The position numbers were made by a program, and so were the translations under genes. Positions 18,201 to 24,753 of a stretch of DNA of 43,497 nt are shown here, in pieces (position 1 is the stretch's first letter; the number at the start of each line of letters is the position of its first letter). Under the pieces are notes generated by a model that was given only the letters and a program-made list of their open reading frames with translations, searched no databases and was not told the DNA's origin. The DNA is from Bacteroidales bacterium (GTDB taxonomy: Bacteria; Bacteroidota; Bacteroidia; Bacteroidales; VadinHA17). The stretch is taken from the NCBI GenBank assembly GCA_021157415.1, contig JAGGWN010000055.1, positions 1-43,497 of the forward strand, read 5' to 3'.

Positions 18201-18774
18201 CTTCTATCTCCAGCGCTTCCACTTTCTGAATTTCGTGAGATGAACGGAAACCGTCAAAGAAATGCAGGAAAGGAATACGGGTTTTTATGGCGGTCAGATG
18301 GGCTACGGCAGCCAGGTCCATGATTTCCTGTATGCCACCTGAGGCCAACAGGGCAAAGCCTGTCTGACGAGTGGCATAAATATCGCTGTGGTCGCCAAAA
18401 ATAGAAAGGGCATGTGCTGCCACCGAACGGGCACTCACATGGAATACCCCGGGAAGCAATTCCCCGGCGATCTTGTACATATTGGGGATCATCAGCAACA
18501 GTCCCTGAGAAGCTGTGAATGTAGAGGTCAAAGCACCTGCCTGAAGAGAACCGTGGACAGTCCCGGAAGCTCCACCTTCGGATTGCATCTCCACCACCCG
18601 TACTTTTTGCCCGAAAATATTTTTCCTTCCGTGGGCAGCCCATTCATCAATGTTTTCAGCCATCGGAGAAGATGGTGTAATAGGATAAATGGCAGCTATC
18701 TCACTAAACATATACGCTATATGGGAAGCAGCATAGTTCCCATCACAGGAAATAAAATTCTTTTTTTTAGCCAT
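15229..18774 (-). CDS. nifJ: Pyruvate:ferredoxin (flavodoxin) oxidoreductase
   Basis: A 1181-residue single-chain enzyme that converts pyruvate and CoA to acetyl-CoA and CO2, reducing ferredoxin or flavodoxin. Domain order is complete: thiamine-pyrophosphate pyrimidine domain from residue 1 (YPITPSSPMAE), CoA-binding/transketolase-C-like domain (~260-400), gamma domain (GLGSDGTVGANKNSIK, ~420-620), and two [4Fe-4S] motifs (CIQCNICSYVCP and CTGCGDCVEACP, ~690-770). The TPP-binding domain follows, with GGDGWAYDIGYGGLDHVL and DTQVYSNTGGQ. The proximal cluster cysteines are in GACPGCGE and ATGCSS, with a later one in YAPCIAHG. It is monocistronic between two terminators, with a perfect -7 element about 70 bp upstream. 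This indicates anaerobic metabolism. Confidence 0.97.
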   Translation of the reverse strand: MAKKKNFISCDGNYAASHIAYMFSEIAAIYPITPSSPMAENIDEWAAHGRKNIFGQKVRVVEMQSEGGASGTVHGSLQAGALTSTFTASQGLLLMIPNMYKIAGELLPGVFHVSARSVAAHALSIFGDHSDIYATRQTGFALLASGGIQEIMDLAAVAHLTAIKTRIPFLHFFDGFRSSHEIQKVEALEIEDLKDLVDMNAVQAFRDRALNPEHPVTRGTAQNPDIYFQAKESVNPYYEHVDDVVEEYMQEISKITGREYHPFNYYGAPDAEHVIVAMGSVTDTIREVVEYLAGKGGKVGLIAVHLYRPYSPKYFLKVMPETVKRIAVLDRTKEPGAGGEPLYKDIKDMFYERENRPLVVGGRYGLSSKDTTPAQIFAVFDNLKQEKPKDQFTIGIVDDVTFSSLPMGPEIDVTPKGTFEAKFYGLGSDGTVGANKNSIKIIGGATDKYCQAYFAYDSKKSGGITISHLRFGDYPILSTYLVNTPDFVACHVPSYLDKYDMLAGMKKGGTFLLNSIWDVEETKQKLPDHMKKFMAQNDIKFYIINATKIAKEIGLGNRTNTIMQSAFFKVSGVIPYEMAVDEMKKAIVKSYGKKGEKIVNMNYAAVDKGGEVTEVKVPEEWKNVEVKPKEDDSRKDVPEFIKKVADPINRLKGDDLPVSAFQGREDGTFPAGTTKYEKRGVAVDVPEWIADNCIQCNICSYVCPHAAIRPFLLTEEEVNNAPEGTKAIKGVGPTKEYYYRIQVSVLDCTGCGDCVEACPSKEKSLVMKALDTQLDEIDRWDYMDEKVGYKETVVDKHKTVKNSQFAQPLFEFHGACPGCGETPYIKIVTQLYGDRMMIANATGCSSIYGGSAPSTPYTCNVDGKGPAWANSLFEDNGEYGLGMAVGVRQIRERLAGIMKDAIENDKIPAVAKEAFQEWLDNFDEGQGSVEASNKVVAALKNENSPLADEILKLKDYLVKKSVWIIGGDGWAYDIGYGGLDHVLASGEDVNVLVLDTQVYSNTGGQASKASPTAAVAKFAASGKKVRKKDLGAMAMTYGYVYVAQVSMGASNAQLFKAVREAEAYKGPSIIIAYAPCIAHGLHNGMEHTQDEQKLVVESGFWQLYRYNPELEKEGKNPFVLDSKAPDWSKFDEWLHNEVRFTALKKTFPEEADRLFAKALDDAKWRYQYYKRLAEMEYKTEE

Positions 18775-18842
18775 GGTTTTTATGCATTAAATAGTATTTG
18801 TTTATAAAAAAATAAATTTTTCTCAGAGGCAAAATGAGCATA

Positions 18843-18850
18843 CAAAATTA
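18843..18850 (-). promoter_or_regulatory. -7 promoter element of nifJ
   Basis: On the minus strand the sequence is TAATTTTG, a perfect match to TAnnTTTG, 69-76 bp upstream of the nifJ ATG. I find no good -33 TTTG at the expected spacing, so the call rests on the -7 element and its position between the rho terminator and nifJ. Confidence 0.5.
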
Positions 18851-18889
18851 ATCCGATTTGGCAATTTACCATATGAGTTTTATCATTTA

Positions 18890-18918
18890 AACAAAAAAAA
18901 GCGGAGGATTCCGCTTAA
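18890..18918 (-). terminator. Rho gene intrinsic terminator
   Basis: AAGCGGA (18899-18905), loop GGAT, TCCGCTT (18910-18916) form a hairpin. Read on the minus strand it is followed by eight or more T (complement of 18892-18900). It lies about 20 bp beyond the rho stop. The gene for the Rho terminator factor thus ends at a Rho-independent site. Confidence 0.85.
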
Positions 18919-18936
18919 TTTTTGTTTAAATAATGG

Positions 18937-20730
18937 TTAATCACTATTCATGGAAATCAGGAATTCCTCATTCGAATTGGTTTGCAGCATCCGGTCACGC
19001 AGGAACTCCATTGCCTCTACCGGGTTCATATCTGCCAGATAATTCCGGAGGATCCACACTTTATTCAGGATATTCTTCTCGAGCAGGAGGTCTTCACGTC
19101 GTGTACCGGAAGCATTGATATCCACCGCCGGAAAGATACGTCTGTTAGACAGTTTCCGGTCAAGCTGCAGCTCCATATTTCCCGTACCTTTAAATTCTTC
19201 AAAGATCACGTCATCCATTTTGGAGCCTGTTTCGGTAAGTGCTGTGGCAAGGATCGTCAGGGATCCGCCGTTTTCAATGTTTCTGGCAGCGCCAAAGAAT
19301 CGTTTCGGTTTCTGCAGGGCATTGGAATCCACTCCTCCGGAAAGGACTCTTCCCGAAGCAGGAGCGATGGTGTTGAAAGCTCTGGCAAGTCGTGTAATGG
19401 AATCCAGGAGTATCACCACATCATGGCCACACTCCACCAACCGTTTTGCTTTTTCAAGTACGATATTGGCCACTTTCACGTGACGTTCGGCCGACTCGTC
19501 AAACGTAGAAGCAATCACCTCTGCTTTTACGTTGCGGGCCATATCTGTAACCTCTTCCGGGCGCTCATCAATAAGCAAAACAATGAGATAAACCTCGGGT
19601 TGGTACCGGGCAATGGCATTGGCAATATCTTTGAGCAAAACGGTTTTCCCCGTTTTCGGCTGTGAAACAATCAGACCACGCTGTCCTTTGCCTATCGGAG
19701 CGAAGAGATCCAGTACACGCACCGACAGGCTTCCCTGTCCTTTGTCACACAATTTGAATTTATCATCCGGAAACAGCGGCGTAAGATAATCAAAAGGCAC
19801 TCTGTCACGGATAAAATCCGGGTCACGGCCGTTTATTTCTATGATCTTTGTCAGTGGAAAGTATTTTTCACCGGGCCTGGGTGGCCGGGTGGTCCCGGTA
19901 ATGGTATCGCCGGTTTTCAGTCCGTAAAGCTTAACCTGGTTGTGAGAGATATATATATCATCGGGAGAATTCAGGTAGTTATAATCGGAAGAACGGAGGA
20001 ACCCGTATCCTTCGTTGGTCAGGTCTACCACCCCGGTAGTGGTAACTATCCCCTCAAAATCATATCTCTCACTTTCGGGGATGATCTCATTCTCAACAGC
20101 CTTTCCATTATTCTGGCTGCCATTCACATTCCGGTAACGGTTTTTCCGTATGGTAGTATTGTTGTTATTCCGGTTTCTGTCCTGATTGGCATTATCAGAT
20201 GCTCCTTTTTCTAAGGTTTCCTGCCCCTGAGGTTTGGCTTGATCATTATTGCCTCCGGTAACAGGAGCCGTTTTTTCGGGAGATTTGTCCTTTTGCTTTA
20301 CTTCAGGAGAGTCCTGCTTAAGGGTAATTTTAGCCCTTCTGGATCTTCCAGTTTTTTGATTTTCCCGGGCATCCACCGGCCTTTTTTTATCGTCTGACGA
20401 AGCAACAACCTCGGGCACTTCTTTTGACACTTCCCGTTTTACTTCACGGGTCACTTCTTCTTTTGATTCTTTTTTTACTTCCGTAGTTTCCCGGGAAGTA
20501 TTTTTATTTCTGGACCTGCGATTTTTATTACTTTGCCGGGGATTCGCGCTTTCTTTGTTGCGTGCGTTATCCTGTGTGCTGATTTCAGCTGCCAATACAG
20601 CCTGTTGATCCAGGATCCGGTAGATCAGATCTTCTTTACGCAGCGAGTCCACTCTTTTAATTTTCAACCCTTTTGCTATTTCTCTCAGGTCGGTTACCTT
20701 TTTCTTGTTAAGCTCTAGTATATCGTACAT
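18937..20730 (-). CDS. rho: Transcription termination factor Rho with a long disordered insert
   Basis: A 597-residue hexameric RNA helicase that ends transcription. The N-terminal Rho_N/SAP-like helix bundle is at 1-48 ([11 protein letters not shown]...[13 protein letters not shown]). A highly charged, asparagine- and glutamine-rich low-complexity insert runs from about 50 to 221. The cold-shock RNA-binding domain is at ~225-300 ([29 protein letters not shown]). The ATPase carries Walker A SQPKTGKT (356-363), [13 protein letters not shown], Walker [15 protein letters not shown] and the [13 protein letters not shown] loop. I chose the start at 20730 because MYDILELN matches the beginning of Bacteroides Rho as I recall it; an ATG 12 codons upstream is possible. 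Divergent from rpoD, with a long leader. Confidence 0.95.
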   Translation of the reverse strand: MYDILELNKKKVTDLREIAKGLKIKRVDSLRKEDLIYRILDQQAVLAAEISTQDNARNKESANPRQSNKNRRSRNKNTSRETTEVKKESKEEVTREVKREVSKEVPEVVASSDDKKRPVDARENQKTGRSRRAKITLKQDSPEVKQKDKSPEKTAPVTGGNNDQAKPQGQETLEKGASDNANQDRNRNNNNTTIRKNRYRNVNGSQNNGKAVENEIIPESERYDFEGIVTTTGVVDLTNEGYGFLRSSDYNYLNSPDDIYISHNQVKLYGLKTGDTITGTTRPPRPGEKYFPLTKIIEINGRDPDFIRDRVPFDYLTPLFPDDKFKLCDKGQGSLSVRVLDLFAPIGKGQRGLIVSQPKTGKTVLLKDIANAIARYQPEVYLIVLLIDERPEEVTDMARNVKAEVIASTFDESAERHVKVANIVLEKAKRLVECGHDVVILLDSITRLARAFNTIAPASGRVLSGGVDSNALQKPKRFFGAARNIENGGSLTILATALTETGSKMDDVIFEEFKGTGNMELQLDRKLSNRRIFPAVDINASGTRREDLLLEKNILNKVWILRNYLADMNPVEAMEFLRDRMLQTNSNEEFLISMNSD

Positions 20731-20884
20731 ATGTTTATAAATTGGAATTTTAAAATCCGGATTCACCTTGAACCCGTCAATGGAGGAGAACGCTGCAAAA
20801 ATAATCGGGTCGGGTGATGTTTATCAAAAACTTATCTGCTTACTGAAAAATCCGGTGCAATATTACAGAAAACAATCCAAAACT

Positions 20885-20892
20885 CAAATATA
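20885..20892 (-). promoter_or_regulatory. -7 promoter element candidate for rho
   Basis: The minus-strand sequence TATATTTG matches TAnnTTTG exactly. Use of it gives a rho leader of about 150 nt; a second, weaker site (TATCTTTA, minus strand) at 20984-20991 would give about 250 nt. The 341-bp gap 20731-21071 between rho and rpoD contains otherwise only AT-rich sequence and, at 20741-20756, a stretch resembling one end of the AT-rich repeat at 23964-24055. Confidence 0.4.
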
Positions 20893-21024
20893 ATGAAATT
20901 ATTTTTTTGAAACAGATATTCAGGATGGTTTTCCCAGGCTTTTGCTGCAGTATTTTCCAGCTTTTACCGTCTTTTTTCAGTATGTAAAGATACGTAATTT
21001 TTTTCTAAAAACACTGATTTATAG

Positions 21025-21032
21025 TAACTTTT
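21025..21032 (+). promoter_or_regulatory. -7-like element upstream of rpoD
   Basis: TAACTTTT differs from TAnnTTTG only in the last base and lies 40 bp before the rpoD ATG at 21072. There is no clear -33 element and no Shine-Dalgarno sequence before the start codon, which is common in Bacteroidota. Confidence 0.3.
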
Positions 21033-21071
21033 TTAATATTATTACGTATATCTATAACCTATATAGCCGGC

Positions 21072-21935
21072 ATGAAACAACTAAAAATCATAAAACAGGT
21101 TACAAGCAGGGACGAGCTCTCTCTGGACAAATACCTGCATGATATAGGTAAAGAGAATTTATTATCGGGAGAAGAAGAGGTTCTGTTGGCCAACAAAATC
21201 AAAAAAGGGGATATGGTTGCCCTGGAAAAGCTGATTAAAGCCAATCTCCGTTTTGTCGTTTCCGTAGCCAAGCAATACCAGGGGCAGGGTTTAAGTCTGG
21301 CCGACCTTATCAACGAAGGAAATCTGGGGCTGATTAAAGCAGTCATGCGTTTTGATGAGACACGTGGGTTCAAATTTATCTCGTATGCGGTATGGTGGAT
21401 AAGGCAGTCCATCCTGCAGGCTCTGGCAGAACAATCCCGCATTATCCGTTTACCGCAAAACAAGATAGGCACCCTGAACAAGATTAACCGGTTTTTTGCA
21501 CAGTTCGAACAGGAACATGAACGGGAACCGACGTTGCTTGAACTGGCTCAGGCGCTTGAACTGGCCCCGTCAGATGTAAAAGAATACATCTGGGCTTCCG
21601 GACGTCATATTTCCATGGATGCTCCCGTCTATTCTGATGAGGAAGTGAACCAATATGATCTGTTGCTGAGCAAAGATTCTCCTCCCCCGGATAAAGAGCT
21701 TCTCAACGAATCCCTCCGCCGCGAGATCGAAAGGGTGCTCAAAACCTTATCATCCAAAGAAGCGGAAATTCTTAGGCTCTACTTTGGGCTGAACAACAAC
21801 TATCCCCATACCCTGGATGAAATAGGAGACATTCTGAACCTGACCCGTGAACGGGTACGCCAGATCAAGGAAAAAGCCCTGAACAAACTAAAACATACCA
21901 CCCGGAATAAATTACTGAGGACTTACCTGGGATAA
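21072..21935 (+). CDS. rpoD: Primary RNA polymerase sigma factor (Bacteroidota sigma-70/SigA type)
   Basis: A 287-residue group 1-like sigma factor. Region 1.2 is [19 protein letters not shown] (18-36). Region 2 is long and canonical: [55 protein letters not shown]. Region 3 spans about 135-200, and the region 4.2 helix-turn-helix is [20 protein letters not shown]. It lacks region 1.1 and the non-conserved insert of the 600-residue enterobacterial RpoD, which is the normal state of the Bacteroidota housekeeping sigma factor. It recognises the TTTG/TAnnTTTG promoters seen elsewhere in this window. rpe follows on the same strand after 65 bp. Confidence 0.95.
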   Translation: MKQLKIIKQVTSRDELSLDKYLHDIGKENLLSGEEEVLLANKIKKGDMVALEKLIKANLRFVVSVAKQYQGQGLSLADLINEGNLGLIKAVMRFDETRGFKFISYAVWWIRQSILQALAEQSRIIRLPQNKIGTLNKINRFFAQFEQEHEREPTLLELAQALELAPSDVKEYIWASGRHISMDAPVYSDEEVNQYDLLLSKDSPPPDKELLNESLRREIERVLKTLSSKEAEILRLYFGLNNNYPHTLDEIGDILNLTRERVRQIKEKALNKLKHTTRNKLLRTYLG

Positions 21936-22000
21936 TTTCCGTTTTTCTTGCTACTGTCCCCTGAAAAACATTATTTTTGCCTAAACCAAATTCTCAGGAT

Positions 22001-22660
22001 ATGTCTTTCCCATGGGTAGCACCTTCTTTTCTCTCTGCTGATTTCGGGAACCTGCGGCAAGAGATTGAAAAAATAAATCAAAGCCAGGCCGACTGGATAC
22101 ATCTGGATATTATGGATGGCGTTTTCGTACCAAACCTTTCCTTCGGTTTTCCGGTGATCAGATATATCAGGGATAATGCCCGGAAGCCGCTGGATGTACA
22201 TCTTATGATCGTGGACCCGGACCGGTATATCAAAACTTTTCATGAAGCAGGTGCCGAAATCCTGACCGTTCATTACGAAGCCTGCACACACCTGCACCGC
22301 ACCATCCAATCTATCAAAGAACTGGGGATGAAAGCCGGCGTAGCCCTCAATCCGCATACTCCCACGCGTTTGCTGGAAGACATCCTCCACGATACGGACA
22401 TGGTACTGATTATGTCGGTTAATCCCGGTTTCGGCGGTCAAAAATTCATCGAACATTCCTATAAGAAAATCCGAGCCTTATCATCCCTGATCCGCGAAAG
22501 AAATCTTGATACCCTGATCGAAGTGGACGGAGGGGTCACTGTTGAAAATGCAGGAAAACTGGTGAAAGCCGGGGTAAATGTGCTGGTGGCAGGGAATTCG
22601 GTGTTCAAGTCAGCAAATCCGCTGGAAACGATCCGGCAACTTAAAATGAGTTCAAAATAA
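22001..22660 (+). CDS. rpe: Ribulose-phosphate 3-epimerase
   Basis: A 219-residue TIM-barrel enzyme interconverting ribulose 5-phosphate and xylulose 5-phosphate. Conserved elements: APSFLSADFGNL at the N-terminus, WIHLDIMDGVFVPNLSFG with the metal-binding HLD and the DG, LDVHLMIVDP, MSVNPGFGGQKFI, EVDGGV and AGNSVFK. I chose ATG at 22001 (MSFPWVAPS) over a TTG eight codons upstream, because family members begin close to the APS motif. Probably co-transcribed with or shortly after rpoD. Confidence 0.96.
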   Translation: MSFPWVAPSFLSADFGNLRQEIEKINQSQADWIHLDIMDGVFVPNLSFGFPVIRYIRDNARKPLDVHLMIVDPDRYIKTFHEAGAEILTVHYEACTHLHRTIQSIKELGMKAGVALNPHTPTRLLEDILHDTDMVLIMSVNPGFGGQKFIEHSYKKIRALSSLIRERNLDTLIEVDGGVTVENAGKLVKAGVNVLVAGNSVFKSANPLETIRQLKMSSK

Positions 22661-22715
22661 TCCGGACCACCTGATAGATCCTTTCAGAACTCAACTTCGA
22701 TTGATTATCGTAATT

Positions 22716-23936
22716 TTATTCTTTTCCCTCAACATATCCTTGCAAATATTTAAAATGCTCCGTCAACCCGCCATTTTCCGTTATGGTCGCTCTTTCAATG
22801 ATCTTGTCTTTGTCTTCTCCCAGCAAAGCGGGCATCACTCTATCCAGTAACATATTCCCAAAATCCCCGGAAGCATCGCGCGGCAACTCTCCGGGCAGGT
22901 TATCCACCGCCATGACAGTAATGTTGTCCGGAACAAAAGGATCTCCTTCTTCCTCTGTTTCCGGGTTATACCCGTAAAAAGGGTTGGCAATGGTGGAAGC
23001 CCTCAGGGTGGAAGGGATCGGTTCCCTGATATCACAACTCACGTCGGCAACTACCTTTATCCTGAAATCCGGAGCACGGTAATCTGCCGGCTTCATAAAG
23101 ACCGGAGAATGCGGATCCCAGTAATGACATGCAATAAACAGATCGGCAATTTTTGTATATGGCAGAAATACAGAGCGATACATACCGGGATATTGGAAAA
23201 AGTGTTTCAGGTCAAACGGTGCATAATCTTTTCGGACGACATAATGGTCCGGATCAATCCTGCAGACAACGGGTTCATCATAGTTGGTGGTAAGAAATTC
23301 TTCCGGGGCCACCTGCTTCAGATTGAGGGGGGCCAAGGTCTCCAAGGCTCCGAAAGCCACGCGGCCTCCTCCCGTGATCAATATTTTTATAGATGGCAGT
23401 TTCACATTTTCGAGTTGTTGCACCATCTCTTTCCGGTCGTGGCACGTATGAGCCGGTTTCAAGGTATAATCTCCGGTACGTTCTCCCCAGGCCCGTAAGG
23501 CATTGTAGGCACCCATAATCCCGGCCCAATGACCAAAAGCCACCAGCCTGGCGCCATTGGGAACTGTAAGATATTCATAATCCACCAGTTTTATTTTCCT
23601 GTGAAGCACCTCCCTCAGCAGATCCCGGTTGTACGGTTGTTTTTTGGCCGTATGTGAAAAAAAGAAATAGGTTTTTCCAGGGATCAACGTCTCTTTTTTC
23701 ACTTCTTTTACGCCCATTAGCACGTCACAATCCTCCAGGTTTTCCTGCAATGGGATCCCCGCCTTCCGGTATTCTTCATCGAAATAGCATCGTATCGGAC
23801 TCGGCTGCACCACCACCTCCACTCCCGGAAATTGCTGTTGCAGCTTATGCACTTCGGCCGGTGAAAAAGGAACCCGGCGGTCGGGAGGCGTCTTCGTCTC
23901 ACGCAGGATCCCTATTTTTTTTATCTTCATGGGCAT
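22716..23936 (-). CDS. Saccharopine dehydrogenase (lysine-forming)-like / alanine dehydrogenase-fold oxidoreductase
   Basis: A 406-residue NAD(P)-dependent protein of the alanine dehydrogenase/PNT N- and C-domain fold. The N-terminal domain begins IGILRETKTPPDRRVPFSP, the start typical of LYS1-type saccharopine dehydrogenase, AlaDH and transhydrogenase. YLTVPNGARLVAFGHWAGIMGA (about 118-139) contains the FGxxAGxxG segment of the saccharopine branch. The Rossmann loop is ILITGGGRVAFGALE at about 185. The C-terminal part has VVADVSCDIREPIPST and VDNLPGELPRDAS, also typical of that branch. The reaction would be oxidative cleavage of saccharopine or reduction of an imine. No lysine-pathway neighbour is present, so the substrate is uncertain. 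Convergent with rpe. Confidence 0.75.
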   Translation of the reverse strand: MPMKIKKIGILRETKTPPDRRVPFSPAEVHKLQQQFPGVEVVVQPSPIRCYFDEEYRKAGIPLQENLEDCDVLMGVKEVKKETLIPGKTYFFFSHTAKKQPYNRDLLREVLHRKIKLVDYEYLTVPNGARLVAFGHWAGIMGAYNALRAWGERTGDYTLKPAHTCHDRKEMVQQLENVKLPSIKILITGGGRVAFGALETLAPLNLKQVAPEEFLTTNYDEPVVCRIDPDHYVVRKDYAPFDLKHFFQYPGMYRSVFLPYTKIADLFIACHYWDPHSPVFMKPADYRAPDFRIKVVADVSCDIREPIPSTLRASTIANPFYGYNPETEEEGDPFVPDNITVMAVDNLPGELPRDASGDFGNMLLDRVMPALLGEDKDKIIERATITENGGLTEHFKYLQGYVEGKE

Positions 23937-23963
23937 TCAATTTATCGGCTTGCTAAGTTATTG

Positions 23964-24055
23964 AAAATTCCAAATCACAATCTTGAAATTCCAAATAAAT
24001 TCCAATATTCCATGACCAACTTCCAAACTTTATGACATTTTTAGTTTGGAATTTT
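23964..24055. repeat. AT-rich palindromic repeat, copy 3
   Basis: AAAATTCCAAA at 23964-23974 and TTTGGAATTTT at 24045-24055 are perfect 11-bp inverted repeats. The interior has further AATTCCAAAT and TTCCAATATTCC units. It has the same end sequence as copies at 2377-2439 and 3746-3854, and sits between the dehydrogenase gene start and the ssrA promoter. Confidence 0.75.
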
Positions 24056-24105
24056 AAAATGAGTGACGGATTATTGGGATTTCTCAGCCATTGGTACATT
24101 TTTTG

Positions 24106-24113
24106 TATCTTTG
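24106..24113 (+). promoter_or_regulatory. -7 promoter element of ssrA
   Basis: TATCTTTG matches TAnnTTTG exactly, 24 bp upstream of the mature tmRNA 5' end at 24137. Transcription would start near 24120, giving a short 5' extension trimmed by RNase P. A -33 TTTG at proper spacing is not evident. Confidence 0.65.
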
Positions 24114-24136
24114 CAGGTGTAAACAAGCACAACCAC

Positions 24137-24529
24137 GGGGCTGACCTGGATTTGACAGCAAGGTAAATGGATGTGCAAGCATGCCGAGCCTTGTGACAAC
24201 GCTCGTAAAACAGGGTCACACAACAATAACTGGCGAAACCAATTTTGCGCTCGCAGCCTAATCTCTGAATGAGAGAGGGCTTAATCCCGGCACAAGGTGC
24301 CGGGACGGGCTATCTCCCGGAGACTCTGCCCGGCGGTGTCCGATCAGGAGGTACCAAAAAAGCCAGGGCTGGTCAGGATGATGTCCCGCCATCCTGATGA
24401 GAAAACGGGGACTAAGGTTCAGGTAGGCTGTCTGCTGCCAGCCTGATCCCGACAACAAAAAGCAGACTAAGCATGTAGAAACCACTTCTGTTTCTTGTCT
24501 GGACCGGGGTTCGACTCCCCGCAGCTCCA
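24137..24529 (+). ncRNA. ssrA: tmRNA (ribosome rescue RNA)
   Basis: A 393-nt one-piece tmRNA. The 5' end GGGGCTGACCTGGATTTGAC pairs through GGGGCTG (24137-24143) with CAGCTCC (24522-24528) to form the alanine-tRNA-like acceptor stem. The T-arm sequence GGTTCGACTCC lies just before. The discriminator is A24529, and CCA is not encoded. The tag reading frame at 24232-24261 encodes GETNFALAA and TAA, with the LAA end recognised by proteases. Pseudoknot regions fill the rest, including a G-C-rich block (24283-24330). Confidence 0.96.
24232..24261 (+). other. tmRNA tag peptide reading frame (GETNFALAA)
   Basis: Codons GGC GAA ACC AAT TTT GCG CTC GCA GCC followed by TAA inside the tmRNA. It differs from the GENNYALAA-type tag of Bacteroides, as I recall it, at positions 3 and 5. 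The resume codon is inferred as GGC. Confidence 0.85.
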
Positions 24530-24615
24530 CTTTCGCCCTGCGAAGCCTTGGCGTACCAGGGCTTCTTCGGGCTTCGGTGGACACGTTCCCCCATCTCATC
24601 CATAAACTTCTGTAT

Positions 24616-24720
24616 CATGGGTATGTTTACATTTTAATATGCAACGAAAACTCATATTACACTGGTTGGACCCATAACCTTAATGACAGATTGTCAAGAC
24701 ATCAAAAAGGGAATAAATCA
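24616..24720 (+). pseudogene. Truncated GIY-YIG endonuclease remnant
   Basis: The translation HGYVYILICNENSYYTGWTH followed by NLNDRLSRHQKGNK is the N-terminal third of a UPF0213/YhbQ-type GIY-YIG nuclease domain. It has the GIY-equivalent Y-V-Y, the Y-T-G (YIG) motif and the R-L-x-x-H-Q-x-G segment. It then breaks off at the hairpin starting at 24704; the region with the catalytic glutamate (normally followed by KREKEIK) is missing. There is no good start codon in frame (GTG 24577 or CTG 24610). It lies 87 bp past the tmRNA 3' end, a favoured insertion site for mobile DNA. Read as a decayed gene. Confidence 0.75.
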
Positions 24721-24753
24721 CCGCCACCTTTGGTGGTGATTTATTCCCTTTTT
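24704..24753. terminator. Long inverted-repeat hairpin, bidirectional terminator
   Basis: GGGAATAAATCACC at 24709-24722 is a perfect inverted copy of GGTGATTTATTCCC at 24735-24748. The stem extends through five A (24704-24708) and five T (24749-24753), with a 12-nt loop. It ends the minus-strand hydrolase gene, whose stop lies in the right arm (24741-24743), and faces transcription coming from ssrA. The left arm is also the last coding part of the GIY-YIG remnant. Confidence 0.85.

Noticed and set aside
22661-22715. Terminator between rpe and the convergent dehydrogenase
   Set aside because: Only a weak GATTGATTATC stem is visible and no T-tract, so it is not reported.
24283-24470. Could be a CRISPR or repeat array
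   Set aside because: The hairpins are tmRNA pseudoknots; there are no regularly spaced repeats here or elsewhere in the window.
24258-24618. Open frames antisense to the tmRNA (for example one containing ELRGVEPRSR)
   Set aside because: They lie on the complement of the tmRNA body; this kind of spurious protein is typical of antisense tmRNA or tRNA 3' ends.
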